Positions 1-12,110 of a DNA stretch of 64,000 nucleotides are shown piece after piece. Under the pieces are notes generated by a model. The model was not told where the DNA came from, did not search any database, and was given only the letters and a program-made list of their open reading frames with translations. Numbering within the stretch: position 1 is the stretch's first letter; each line of letters begins with the position of its first letter. The DNA lies in NCBI GenBank assembly GCA_977006965.1, contig OZ345379.1, positions 1,426,001-1,490,000 of the forward strand. The letters are read 5' to 3'. This DNA comes from Phymatolithon calcareum (lineage: Eukaryota > Rhodophyta > Florideophyceae > Hapalidiales). The translations under genes and the position numbers were made by a program.

Positions 1-498
1 ACCAGCGCGAAGAAATGAACAACAGCTGGAATTCGCCTCGGGGAACCTGCGGAACTGGTCGCGCTGATATGCCGTGCGCGATAAAAGCTGTTGGTTAGTA
101 TCTCCGGTCACTCCTAAGAGATCCGGATGAAACTGGGGGGAACAAGACGTGGACGGCCTTCTTTATTGTGAAGTGAAGGTGTGGTAAATGATGATGATGG
201 TTGTGAGCTGGAGTTAGAGTTGGCAGTGTAGGGTAAGCTAAATACCACCGCCGTAGCAAAGAAGTCTCGAGTTTGTTGGTACAGGCAGGATTACGTTTGG
301 AAGAAGTGGATCATAACTCTGTACCGTCAGGTGCATGTTCGCATGGCATCGCATCTTCTAGGACGCAAGCCTTTGAGGAATTTTAACAGTTATGGGGGGG
401 TGGGAGTAACGCAAACCCGTTGTCATACTGCTTTTCTGAAAATTGGTTCATACAATTTCTATGAAGCTTTTCACACGATGTGAAAATGTATAAGGAGA
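1..498. other. no gene recognised
   Basis: No coding region stands out. The only open frames are short and lie partly inside the fold-back repeat that follows. A run of eight G residues occurs near 394-401. Confidence 0.5.
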
Positions 499-662
499 TG
501 TGTATCGTAAGCCGGGATAACAAATGAAAGTAAAACGCAAGAGTACCAGGCCCGAGTGGGTACAATAGGACCCGAGGGCGGAGCCCGAGGGACTATTGTA
601 CCCACGAGGACCAGGTACGAGCACGTTTTACACATTAGTTATCCCGGCTTACGGTACACATA
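499..662. repeat. imperfect fold-back (inverted) repeat
   Basis: The two arms pair across about 165 bases. The outer part is very similar on both sides (GTAAGCCGGGATAAC left, its complement right). The inner part has a 13-base perfect arm, GTGGGTACAATAG, paired with CTATTGTACCCAC. A GC-rich loop (CCCGAGGGCGGAGCCCGAGG) closes the structure. Two mirror-image short reading frames that start MYP.GPGT on opposite strands are a by-product of the symmetry and not genes. It could be a fold-back MITE or a hairpin RNA source. Confidence 0.7.
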
Positions 663-668
663 CGACTT

Positions 669-1249
669 GTTTTTGTAGACGCGAGAAAACACGCCGTTTT
701 GAAAAGTACAAGTTTGTTGCCAATGGAAGCTCCCACATAAAGTACAAAAATGACTCTTTCACTGGACCACTACGAGCCGAAACGATGGTAAAGCGGTTCA
801 TGCCCAGACTGTTGTCGTTTTCTGTTCACGTTTTCAAAATATTAGAAAAAACTAACTTATTTAGTTCTTACCTCTGCACAAAAATTAAGTGTGAACAAAC
901 TTATTTTTTCCTCTTCCCCTTCTCAAATTCTTGAGAAAATCTATCTTATATTTATCTCCTCTCCGAGGAATAGTGTAGTGATTTACAACTTAAAAAATCC
1001 TCATCACATCAAAATAAACAATCGAATTTAAGCTTCCAACTTATTTTTTTCCGCATCAGGTTTTATAAGTTGAAGTTTGACCGGGTTTGGAAGATCATCT
1101 GGCGAATAGAACTGAGATTTAATGGCAGTGATATGAGCGCTGAAAATGCTCAATTTTCGATGAAATATTAAATATTTATCGGTCCAAGCTCACATTTACT
1201 TTCGTTAGTTACGTGAAAGCAGCTCGTGTTTTCTCGCGTCTACAAAAAC
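669..1249. mobile_element. TIR-bounded non-autonomous element (MITE-like)
   Basis: A 25-base sequence at 669-693 beginning GTTTTTGTAGACGCGAGAAA recurs as an exact reverse complement at 1225-1249, bounding a 581-bp AT-rich interval with no convincing ORF. This is the structure of a MITE or a deleted DNA transposon. I could not identify a clean target-site duplication, so the superfamily is open. Its left end lies six bases after the fold-back repeat at 499-662, so the two may be parts of one compound element. Confidence 0.6.
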
Positions 1250-3031
1250 AATCATATATGCATGTTTCTAATGGGAAAAAATAAGGTCGGTTGCCACGAA
1301 CATTGGGAGTGTGCCAATGTAGCGGTAGTTCTCGTTGCAGGACTAGGCTTTGTGGAGAGAAATAATGGGAAATAAAGGCACCACCCTGCTTAGTCGAAGT
1401 TCTTTTGATTATCAAGTAAACTCATAACCAGTCGGCACACGAAGGGGTATCTTTCACAATTAAATTGATGTAACTTGTGAAGTCTGCGTTACTCCCCCCC
1501 CCAATAACAGTCCTCCGGTTTTGCGCAATTACATCCAGAAAACTTATTTTTGGAACACTTCAAGAACCCATTTATATCACTGGGGGAGTGCACCAGTGCC
1601 ATAAATGACTTTTCACGTGTACACTGTTCATATGATTGAAACGTAGAAATCAGCATGTGTGAAATGCTCAAGCTTGGACCTTATGCACAGCCTTGCTGTC
1701 GTTTTCGAAATTCGATCGTCGGTCACCTTTCCATCATATGTTTAATTGTAGTTTTCTGATCTGTATGGGCATTGAGGCATTGATAGCTACCAATACGACC
1801 ATGACATGTTCAATTTGTGCGTAGGAACGTTTGAAACAGCGCTAAGTACGAGGACGATAAGCTGAACGCAGAATAAATTGCAGGACTGACAGGAAGGGTG
1901 CACGTAGCTGGTTTCTAACAAACGACTTCATTGCATTCGAACAGAGCATCACTACAAGGTCAGCGGCATGACAGTTCAAGTTCACGCGGTGCTTTCGGAA
2001 GGAGGAGAATCAGCACAGACACAGATCGATATGGAATTTCTTTGTTGATATTTAACGGCAGTACACACTAAATATAGTGCTGTAGCATAATTTCACAGCA
2101 CAAAAGCAGACTCGTGATCGAACGCGCAAGCCCATACCAATTGATTCAAGGATAACATTCTAGCATAAAACAGGTCTACTTCTATTTTGATCTTTTCTTC
2201 TCACCGCTTGTCAAATCTGGTGTTACATTTCGAGCTTGCGTTTAAATGAATCCTATAAAAAGATAAGTTGGGGGGGTAGTGAAAAGTGCGAGACGGAAAT
2301 TAGCAAACGAAAGATAAAGACAGGTAGAAAAGCCTTGAACTTACAATGTGCAACAGAGAATAAGAGAGATACAAAGATGCACCAATGTTTTACATTTTCG
2401 TCCTGATAACCATTGAGAGGAAAACGCGTAAGCCGCGGTACTCAATGATGAACATCATCCCAGAGAAAGAAAAGCAAAGCGAGAGAGCACACTTACCATT
2501 TCGAAAGAGAGTCCGCCCCGATGTCGAAGATACTGCTTCCAATCTCAGTCCCACAAGTTGTTTCCAAATCATTGGAGGAAAATTGAGGTTTAAAGGCCAC
2601 TGTGTGAAGCGCATGAACCATGATATTATGTGCGACGTTGGAAAATGCGATTGTGTCAGTACCGGAACGGAAGAGACAAAGACGACAGAAGAGTGCTTGC
2701 ACATATAGTAGGAACGGAGCGCTACCGCCAATTGATTGCAACAAGAAAGGAGCGGTTCTCTTTTCTGGCATCATGTTCCATTCAAGTATGGATCATGGCG
2801 CGCTCGCAGCATTGAAACGGATGGACCGCTTGAGGAAGGAAACCGTATGCGATCGAGAGTGATCATTGCGTTGTAATGCAGAGCAAGAATGCGGATGCAT
2901 TCCGTCGGTCAAAATTCGGTATCGAGTGCGACTCTATGGTTTCTGACCATGGTCGGCGGCGACTGTTCACGAACTCACGCTTGTACGCTGCAGCATGCGC
3001 AGCTTCGCGGTTTATCTACTCTGCCTTGTCT
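1250..3031. other. non-coding or unrecognised stretch
   Basis: Only short overlapping open frames are present. The densest is 2385-2862 on the plus strand, where several 60-107 codon frames overlap in different phases with no recognisable motif. A GGGGGGGT run lies near 2271. I see no domain, repeat family or RNA gene that can be supported. Confidence 0.4.
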
Positions 3032-3063
3032 ATAACGGATCTCCATTAATGGAGATCCGTTAT
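3032..3063. repeat. perfect 32-bp palindrome
   Basis: The two 16-base halves are exact reverse complements with no spacer (ATAACGGATCTCCATT and its complement). A 104-codon open frame starts with the ATG at 3062 and runs to 3376. Nothing in it is recognisable, so it is not annotated as a gene. Confidence 0.8.
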
Positions 3064-3459
3064 GGATTATGCTTGCAGCAGAATTCCCCAGCAAGCAATA
3101 CCAAATCTGTATCATATTTTACGTAGGAATGAAACTGCACTGGGTGTCATATGCGCCATGTGTGCACACCTCAATAGTCGTACTTTGCCAGACAAAGAGA
3201 AGACGAAAGATGAAACCCTTCTAGCACTTACTGTAAGAGACATACTAAAAAATGCACTCAGAATTGTGCACATACCTCGGGAAAGACGGTATGCTGTAGG
3301 CGTTTTCTCGTACACATTTATGAGAAGTTTATACTCTGTCCAAGCTGGACTCCAGCGAAGACCGGGAAAAATTTAACCTCGTGCCCAGACTCACTAGTAA
3401 CTTGCGGGGGACCTGGAAGTCTGTTTGTGCGAGCGCACGAGAAATAACTGAAAATCGAC

Positions 3460-5496
3460 ATGGCTGAGCGGCCTCTACTGGGGCGAAACCCAAGCCAGAG
3501 TGTCAATGAAACTCAACCTACACGCGGAAGCTAGATCCAAAACAACTCTCTAGGCCTTCGTCCTGCCACCCGAAGTGACTCTGCCGGTCCGTTCGCGTCT
3601 TCAGAAGCTGATAACCCTACGCCAAGGACGCATGGTGATGCTCCCAGTGCAGTGACCGCCGCAGCCATGGAATCATCACACCATATGGACATTTTCCGCG
3701 CGCAGCTGCAGGCAAAGTTACGTGACGCTCCTGTGGGTTCTTCTTATGGACAGCTTCTCAGGCTGCTGGACCAGGTAAAGGGCGAAATCCTGGAAGATAT
3801 TAGGAAAGAACACGGGTCGCTGCAGCAGAAAATGGAGGAAAAAATTGAGATATTGTCGACCGTCATGGATAAGGTACATTTATGTCTCTTGCGAACCGCA
3901 ATAGATACAAGGGGACGAGATGTCGACGTGTTTTCGAAAAAGCGAAAGGTGCCCGACCCACCGTCGGACATGCATCACGTCGATATTTTGACAAACGCAG
4001 ATTATGGAGTTGAGGAGCATCTGACATTCCTCTTCCTCATGACTGTCTTTTCATTTGCTCATAATCAAACTGCCTTTATGATCTGGGTTGATGAAACGAG
4101 CTCGCGGCTTGTTTTATCCTACATAGACATTATCAAAGCCACATCCGGGATATCTGTACTCTTCTTCGGGTGTCACAAGGGTCTTGGAAACCTTAAATTC
4201 CAAACTCCTGTGACCCGGGCTTGGTCGTTGGCGTTAAGATGGGTTTTAATGAAAAAGGTTTCATTAGCCAGAAAGTTTATCGCGAGAAAAGCTGAAACAC
4301 CTGGCGGAAATCCTCAACTGACTGTGCCCGCTTGGCTTCGCTCGTTTGGAGACGCTTCAAGCACACAGAAAACCGTGAACACCGTGGATTCCGTGGAAGA
4401 GAATAGTGAGGATATTGGTGCCAGGGGATCGTCGAGCTCTGCTGGCTCATCTGGCAGTCGTGATCGCGGTGGCAGGCGCAAGTTGGACTCGGTGCGCGAG
4501 GAGAAGCGGAAGAAGATGGGCCTGACAGCGAACTGTTGCCCTCTTTTAAAGGCTCGCGTCCACGCTGTTCTGAGTATGCGTACCAAGTTTATGGATAAGC
4601 TGACAACCGCTAGAAACGATGCCCGAAATGTTCTCCACCAAGATTTGTTCTTCATCGTCGAAAAAATCGCCGAGTATTAATCGCCGAAAGCTGCACAAGA
4701 TGATAGGTACGAGATTGTTTTCGAGCCAGAAGGTGCCCCATCAAATGTGAATGTTGGGGCAGTATCTGCGATGAATCTATGAAATATTCCTCTGACCAAG
4801 CGTTTGCGTCCTGACTCCGATTCTCGAACCATGGAGGAGGTTCGTGCCGACAATATGGCGAGTTTTGTCAAGATGCAGACAGACTTCCCATTCTTACCTA
4901 TTGAGCTGAAATGGAAAAGTGTTGCAGTAGACCCTGTGTGTAACCGGACCCGTTACGTCTCGCGAACGAAAAGGCTAAGTTTACACAAAGTTATCGGTGA
5001 CTTATTGCATGCTGCATACAAGCTGCCCGATTTCGACGACATCCACTCATCTGCAGCTCTTTCCCTTCGCGCAATCCACCTTCAAGCAGTTGGAATGTAC
5101 GCCCTTTTGCGAAAACTTAGCGAGTACAATCTCTGTGCCGTTGAAACATCCCTTTTGGGACACGTGACGTGGAAAGCCCTGAACAGTCTTTACGATTGTA
5201 CACCTACCACTGGAAGGCCTTCCAATTTGCGTTCTATGCGATACAATCAGGAAGACGGCATGCTTGTGACGGCTATGTACGGTGGCGGGACAAATGTTGA
5301 GATGAATAATGAGGAGAAGCCGACTTTGTTGCAAAAGTATCGAAACGACTTGATCACTATTCCCTGGGAAGAATACGAACAAGGGGAGAATGCGCCCTCC
5401 AGGACCAACCAGTCTCATTTTGAAGGTCCCGAATCCGAGCTTTTGAATCTTTCCGACGAAGTTCTGGAAAACTGGCCGGCCAATTCTGGTAAATGA
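3460..5496 (+). pseudogene. unrecognised ~678-codon gene with three in-frame stops
   Basis: One reading frame runs from an ATG at 3460 (MAERPLLGRNPSQ...) to a TGA at 5496. It is interrupted only by TAG at 3532, TAA at 4678 and TGA at 4780. The sequence stays protein-like across each stop and no frame change is needed. The N-terminal ~70 residues are Ser/Pro/Asn-rich and disordered-looking. Next comes an acidic/basic coiled-coil stretch (about 3760-3870). A basic cluster, KKRKVP near 3940, looks like a nuclear localisation signal. A second low-complexity Ser/Gly/Arg segment lies at about 4420-4510. I recognise no domain. The end is 129 bases from the probable left end of the piggyBac element, so it could be a host gene relic or cargo of another element. 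The continuous frame is well supported; the function is unknown. Confidence 0.55.
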
Positions 5497-5625
5497 CATT
5501 GACCTTGATGTTGCGTTTTTGTCATAGTGTGTTTTAACATCGTTAATTTGGAAAGGCCATGCCATCCGTTTCTCATCTACTGCGCCGTATAGATAGTTCT
5601 TGTTCGTACTTTTTGACAAAACGCG

Positions 5626-8481
5626 TTATCCCTTAGTTCGTATAAGGACTACATGTGGCTCTTATCTAATTTTTATGTGCCATATTTGATCCAGTTGTAA
5701 AATTAACAGTGAGATCCATCCCAACCAAAGCAGGACAAGTGTCAACGTCACTTTGGATCATCTTCATCAGAAAATTGCACGAAACCTCAACCGAACCAAG
5801 AAAACTGTAAATCTCCCGGTGGGGCACTACATTCCCTCGGTTCGAAGCCATGGAAAGTGGCCGTGGGAGGCGCAGAACGCAGAACAGCCGTTCAAACTCT
5901 GCATCTCGCGCTCAGCGTCGCTCTGTGTGGGATGAGCAGCCAGCACGTTCGTCTTCGCCATCTGGAGATTCTTCGTTAAGTGATGACAACGATCCCGAGC
6001 CGTTCGGACGAGTTTTCTTGCGGTCTGCCGACGATAACTCAGATGAGGGAGCGGATGTTGCGCCCTCCGACGAACATACCGCACAATATTTGGAGCTAGG
6101 CGACGTCATGTGTGATATTGACACTGTGCGTGACTCTGAAAAAATTCGTCAAATGTACCGCCCAGAAGGACAAGCGCATTTTCAGCCTCTGGAGCGTCGA
6201 GCTTGCCATCTACCGCGAGCTGCTGACAGTGTTCACGCGGCAGTATCTCCGTCGCGTATCTGTCGCATGATGTTCACCGATACGGTACTCGACCGCATCG
6301 TAGAGGCGACAAACGCATACGCTGAGCTGAGAGGCGCAGGGAGTTCCGGCCGACCATGGAACAATATCACAAGCGCAGATATTTTTCTATTCATCGCTTC
6401 TCTCATTTACATGTCGGTTGTGTCGCTTGGTACGAAGTCGCTGTTCTTCTGATCCACTCTGAGTGAAATGGAGTTCCCTAGTCATCCCCTATTGTCTGAC
6501 TTCACGCTAATGAGGTGGGAGCAGATAAAGCGATTTCTACACATCGAGCACCCGGACGAAGACCACCATGAAGGTTCTGAGAACCGCGTTTGGTATCATA
6601 AAGTTGGCTGGATCGTAGACCACAGAAGCGAGGTCATTAGGCAACTGCATGATCCTGGATCTGTTCTATCGTACGACGAACCGATGGTACGTTTTTCCGG
6701 ACGTGCATCCGAGGTCTTGCGCACGCTCAATAAGCCCATCTCGAAAGGGTACGAATTAATGACGTTATGCTCTCCGGACGGGCATGTGTACGCATTCTAC
6801 TTACGCTCTGCGCTACACCGCGGGGCAGCCGAGCGCCTGACGCTTAATTCTACGGAGCTTCGGTCCGCATTCAAATATAATGAGACGAACAAGGTGATGA
6901 TATTTCTACTGCGGCGTGGTCCAACTCATCTTTCTTAGGGAGAAGACAGGGAGACCATTGTCGTTGCCGACAATCGCTTTTGGAATGTTCCCGTAATGGC
7001 GTTTTTGCGTTACATGAATATCTGTGGAGTCGGAACCTTTCGTTTGAACGCAAAAGGACTGCCCACTGAGGTGAAGCGTGCAATCTCGGATGGAAAGGAG
7101 GCCGTAAAAAGCAATAGGATACGCTGGGCACAAACAGTGTCGTTTGTTATTCCTACTGCTTTAGGAAGCAGTAAATTCGACACTCTGGAATGCTATGGAT
7201 AGACCAGAACGTTGTGTCGATGACGTCCACAGTGCATTCATTACACCGAAATGACGACTACGTTTTCCGACGTCGCAAATGTCCTCGCGGATCATCTACA
7301 AACGCTCGCGCTGCACGATTTCCGTTTGATGGGCAGCCGACTGCACGATTACCCATACCAAAGATGATAAACGACTACAACGAGTTCATGGGTGGTGTAG
7401 ACAGCTTCGATCAGCGTCGTGCAGCATTCGACATGCGTCTGAAGTCTCGACGCACTTGCATACCTCTCTTTCAGTTTTTGCTGGACGTGGCATTGGTGAA
7501 CACCACTTTTCTCGCGCGCGAGGTGAGTCTTGCTGGCCGGAAATGCACCGTGGAGATCTGCATGAGCATCGCGCGCGACCTTGTGGCTGAATCCAAAGGA
7601 TTTCGAGGCACCGGACTACCGAGGGCGGCACCTACTTCTGTTGAAACGCAAGAAGGAGACGAAGGTCACGGGTAAATTCCGAGCTTCCTGCTTAACGCCT
7701 CGACCCAGGAATTCATTGCGCATTTCGTGCGGAAAGTAGAGGATGGTGCGAGCTGTGCATGGTTCGCCTGAAAGCACGTGGCTAAAGCACCCAAATGGCC
7801 CTGAGATCATTCATCCGGTGTGCATACTGCGACTTCGCGCTGTGCGCCGGCTGCAACCGGAAATGTTTTGAAGAATTTCACCGTGAATTTTGCGTTGTCC
7901 TAGACTCTATCAACGAAGGCGAAGATGTGAACACTTAGAAATGTTTCCCCATTCGTAGCGCGCATTATTTTCTCCAGTAGTCTGGTTCTTGACACTGGCG
8001 GCGCGCACAACTATTGGATGAGAGAGAGCGTAAAATCGCACAGGCTCCGCAGCACGCCTCAGTGGAGGAGGGGTCAATCATTGTAGCTTTAGACGTGGTA
8101 AATGACACTAAAGATGTTGGCTGCGAGTATCAGGGTGCAGTAGGTAGGCAATAAACGGGGGGAGATCTTTGCGACTTCTCAATTTCGAGGCGACGTGGCT
8201 GTTGCATATGTCATTCGCAGTAGTGTGCGCTAGAAAAGAGGGTGCGTCGCTCCTACCGCAAGGCGGTGGGCAGCGCCATTGATGAGTACTGCGACAGCAA
8301 CATTCTGGGGGCATCGTTCGGGTATTCGTTGGCGAGGTGGCGTGTTGCGGGCGGAATTGACGGCGTTGACGTTTTATGAAAATTGGATCTAGTTTCGAAT
8401 TAGCCTTATTTTGACTTCTGGATTCAATTTTTCCAATAGAGCCATATTTGGCCCTATCCGCTTTTACAGACTAAGGGATAA
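5626..8481 (+). mobile_element. decayed piggyBac-like DNA transposon, probable ends
   Basis: A 12-base inverted repeat, TTATCCCTTAGT at 5626-5637 and ACTAAGGGATAA at 8470-8481, flanks the piggyBac-type pseudogene symmetrically. A second, subterminal match supports these as ends: ATGTGGCTCTT near 5653 and AGAGCCATA near 8438 are inverted relative to each other. piggyBac elements end in CCC/GGG next to a TTAA target. Here the flanking bases are TTAT/ATAA, so the canonical target copy is mutated or the repeat includes it. The 2.86-kb length suits the family. Confidence 0.5.
5850..7927 (+). pseudogene. piggyBac-type transposase pseudogene (DDE_Tnp_1_7)
   Basis: It starts at an ATG at 5850 with an acidic Ser/Asp-rich N-terminus, as in piggyBac transposases. 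The catalytic core follows in one frame across TGA (6450) and TAG (6936). One frameshift then occurs near 7190-7205, and the tail continues to 7675. All three catalytic-aspartate contexts are visible: SYDEPMV near 6670, VVADNRFW near 6970, and YNEFMGGVDSFDQ near 7380. The segment WIDQNVVSMTSTVH matches the block before the third Asp. A C-terminal cysteine-rich zinc motif (RCAYCDFALCAGC..KC....FH) survives at 7795-7927 in a further frame. The first stop replaces a Trp expected in the family (FF*STL), consistent with a G-to-A change. Transposition function is lost. Confidence 0.88.
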
Positions 8482-8751
8482 ATGAATTGAGTTGCAAAAC
8501 AGTTTCTTTGATAAGTTCATCAGCTACGGCGTGGGCATGCGCAAGCAGTATCTCTGCCTCTACCATGCGGGGAGAATTCATCACCTAGACTATCCTTGTC
8601 TTGGCGGATAGCCTATTTGTCTAGTCAACGGAGTGAAGCTGGGACTATTCCGATTGCCGTTATGAAAGCTGTGAATAGTCAGGACACGACGCAAAGAGAC
8701 TTCCATCTCGGTTAAACATACGCGATGTTCTGTCATAACTTGGTAAGACTC
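7928..8751. other. piggyBac 3' region and flank, no gene
   Basis: This holds the non-coding tail of the piggyBac element up to 8481, then about 270 bases without a recognisable feature before the next pseudogene. Confidence 0.4.
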
Positions 8752-11700
8752 TCAGTGAACATTATGCGCCATACAAATAGGAATACAGGGTCTTACTGCT
8801 GCATAAAAGCGTTTCTTCCCATGTGAGTCCTCAATACGAAAAAACATATCGGCGTGCCAAAGAGTAGGACCATGACGTCTGTTAGTCGTATTCAAAACAT
8901 TCGATTCAAGCACGAAAGGGTAGTGAGAATCCAGCGTTTCCGTATGAATAGTCAGTATCTTAACTTTGTCTCGTTGTGAAATGTCAGATCCTGGGGTGCC
9001 AGGCACCACAGAACTGGAGACCAAACCCGAATAGTGAACTGTAATATTCTTCAGGCGCGACATGAACAACCGGTTCACGAGGACGAAAGCCTTGGTGTTA
9101 AGACAGAATACCGATGATGAAATTAACTCTTCTGGGTTGGATAAAATCGTTGCGTTCCTTAATTCTCATGTTGCAGCTGACGGGTAAATCATGGATCTTT
9201 GAGAAAGTACAGATTTTCCCTGTGCTGAAAGCTCTCTTACTATACAGGTAGTTATGCAAGGGTTAACTATTTCTTTGGGCATATTTTGCAGCTTCCATTC
9301 TAGCTTTATGACAGAATTACGTCCAGAAAGAAGCCGAAAGCAAGCTAGAACGGCCTGATTTCCCTCTGAAATTGCACCCGGAGCCACCATCGTAAGTCGG
9401 CCCTGCCAGTCCCCGAAGATCGCACTGTACACAGCCCGGATGTGAGCGTTTTTCTCGCCAATAGACAGAAAGCTCGTTCTCGGGTGAGTTCAGCACGGCG
9501 GTCGCGGCGACAGGTAGAATCTGCGAGGGACAAGGCGTCCCTATCCGCCATTGTGCATATCTGCTCAACACATGCGATATGATGATCGAAAAGGGCTTGA
9601 ATCTTCACGAAGTATTGACTTCCCGAGTATGAGCTGAAACATTTGACGTCTCCAGTATTGTCGCGCTGTTGGTCGGGCTTAAACCATAATTCCGAAATTA
9701 CGTTTGACATGGATTCCACAATTTCAACTGCTTTCTTGCACTTTCGCTGCCCCATTGAAGTCATTTCCGAAGGCAAAGAAACTTCCATAACTCACGCTAA
9801 CGCATGGCGGGCCACAAAGCTATTAGCGTACAGTTCAGTCATAGTCATACTAAACAGCTTCTTCTTCTCGTGATCCACAAGACGGTATTGTTTGGGCAAA
9901 TTGCATTTCTCCACCATCTCTAGTATGAACGTCTGGCATTGTACTCTTGATGCCCGTGTTGGAAGAAATTTTAGGGCACGATTGATACAGTCTCGTGCAT
10001 GACCATTGAGAAGATAGTCGGGGGCTACGAAACAGCTTTTGTAGGGGCCCAATACGCAAGAAACTACAGCAATCCCTTCACGGGTTCGCGGAACTCGAGA
10101 TTTAGCCATTTGTATATTTTCACGGAATATGTGTAACACAGTGATAGAGCTGATTATCTGAAACTTGAGACCGAGAAGGCGAGTAGTCTCAACACCCGGG
10201 GCACAATCTCTTACTGCTTGTTGTTGAAAAACCCTCGCTCAGACGCTGTGCCAGTCCGTTCTTCCGCGCGAGCTTTGAAACGGCTCCTAACAATAGTTGA
10301 ACACCGCCGTATGGAGCGCCAGAGATAGCAACAGGCGCACGCGTTGTGCCCGAGTGTTTCAAATAAACCATTGATGGCCGGTGTATCTCCTAAAAACCCG
10401 ACCAGGTCCAAGAATATCCTTCTCATGTTCCCTTCAGCATCCATGTCTTCGAGTTCTTCTGTCATTCCTTTCTCAACATCTGAAATTATTTCTCGTAGAG
10501 CTGTATCGCTCTTCACTCCTGGAGGAGTGAGGCTCACGATGCGAACATCGTTCAGAGTTCGGTTGCTGTGTGCAGGAAAGTTGAGACACAACAAGTAGAT
10601 CCCGTCCCCAGAAGCCTCTTTACCCACCTGCACCTCAAACCCATCTCAATATATAATTAAGCGATCAATGCAGTATAATTCACCTGTGGATAGCTCCCCA
10701 ACGCTACTTACGGCACTGAATTTTTGAGGGACTCTAAGGCCTGTAGAGGTACATCCTTGACGTAGATATACAAGCAAGAGAAGCCAATCAGAGGTGACTT
10801 GCAGTATGTACGCAGATCGCTGGGGCACGTTTCCCGCAATGAGTCCGGGATGAGCTCAAGATCTGCTCCGCCATGCACCCAAATTAGGTGCGGGTTGCGC
10901 TCTTCATTTTCTGCCCAGAATCGATTCACTTGTAGTACCCGTGACATCCTGTCAGTAGCAGTCAGCACTGTTCCAGACCCTTGAACATGGACATGAGCAG
11001 ACTTGACGACCGGGCGCAGCAGCGCTACGATGTCTCCTGGCTTTATGATGGGTTTTTCCCAATTCCTCCAGACCTCCTCCATCTGTCGCTTTTTCTCGTT
11101 CAAAGCAGCCTTCCTTCGAATTTTGTGTCCTTTAGTTCTGCTCTTCTCCTCATTTCGTTTGCGTCATCGTCTTCAAAATCTCCGCCTTCCATGTCATCTC
11201 CGGCTTCAGGGAGATCCGGGAGACTGATATTGACAGAGTCCGTTCGTGACGTGTATGCAACGAAATTGAACAGACTCCTTAACGGCCGGTCGCGAGACGA
11301 CATTGAGCTACACTGTTCTGATTCTGAAAAATCAGTGTCATCGTTGCCTCGCGAATGACGTACCGCCCACACATGCTGTATTTTTCCCATAATTTCGCGC
11401 CGTGCTTGGGGATTTTCGGTGGACGCTGACGCAAATGACCGTTCAAAAGATTCTTCCAATTCCTCTGTGGTCATTAACGTTAGCCGAATACTCTCACCCG
11501 ACTCTGCAAAGGTCGACTGTTTCATTTTCGTCTCGCACTTGTCCACTGAAATACATTGACGTTGCCCGTAAAACCACTCCCCCGATGCAATTAGAGGTAC
11601 AATATCAATACAATCGTCACATGATACGCGCGGAACCGAGGATGACATGCCCTGGTTTTGATGATGGACAAGACTCGTCCTCCACATTGCGTCAAATACT

Positions 11701-12110
11701 TGAGGAGTTGCGATATCGGCGCGGGCATATTCACTAGGAAAAACCGTTCTCATACCGATGATTGGATCCCCGAATGATGACACTTTCCTCGATCGAGCAC
11801 CAGCTTTCCTGAGGTTTACCGTCTCTATGTAATCGTGTCTTCTTACAGCTAAGCGGCTAAATAGATTCGGCTTCACGGACTTATACAATGTAGAGTAGTG
11901 GGGGAGACTCGATGCAGCTGCTCCAGATTGGCCTTCTACGGCCAGTAAGAGAACTTTATCTTGCCAATCTGAGGAGACTTCTCTGACTAGAGACTCGGAG
12001 AGAAGTCGTACAGATTGGTATTGTTCTTTGTAAGTCTTTGTGTACCGAAAGTCTGTAGGAAGACTCACAAAACCCTCCACCTCGTTATTGGAGAGGGAAA
12101 TAAACCATTC
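8752..12110 (-). pseudogene. decayed CACTA/Plavaka-like transposase gene
   Basis: Protein-like frames follow one another on the minus strand from about 12110 down to 8752. They are 12110-11100, 11103-10708, 10633-10211, 10180-9345 (with an in-frame TGA at 9792), 9432-9166 and 9078-8752. The first two overlap at a probable frameshift, because a basic helix continues from one to the other. The segment VGFLGDTPAINGLFETLGHNACACC near 10360 resembles the block of CACTA/Plavaka transposases that has an Asp followed by a CxxC pair. The remainder is too diverged for me to place. A possible GTAAGT donor lies just after the 10708 frame, but the joined phase does not fit, so decay is more likely than splicing. 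No ATG start is certain. Family assignment is tentative; pseudogene status is clear. Confidence 0.45.

Noticed and set aside
383-934. Two ORFs on opposite strands with similar N-termini (MYP.GPGT)
   Set aside because: The similarity comes from the fold-back repeat at 499-662, not from paralogous genes.
10621-10720. Intron with GTAAGT donor in the CACTA-like relic
   Set aside because: Joining to the available acceptor gives the wrong phase for the next coding segment, so decay by indel is at least as likely.
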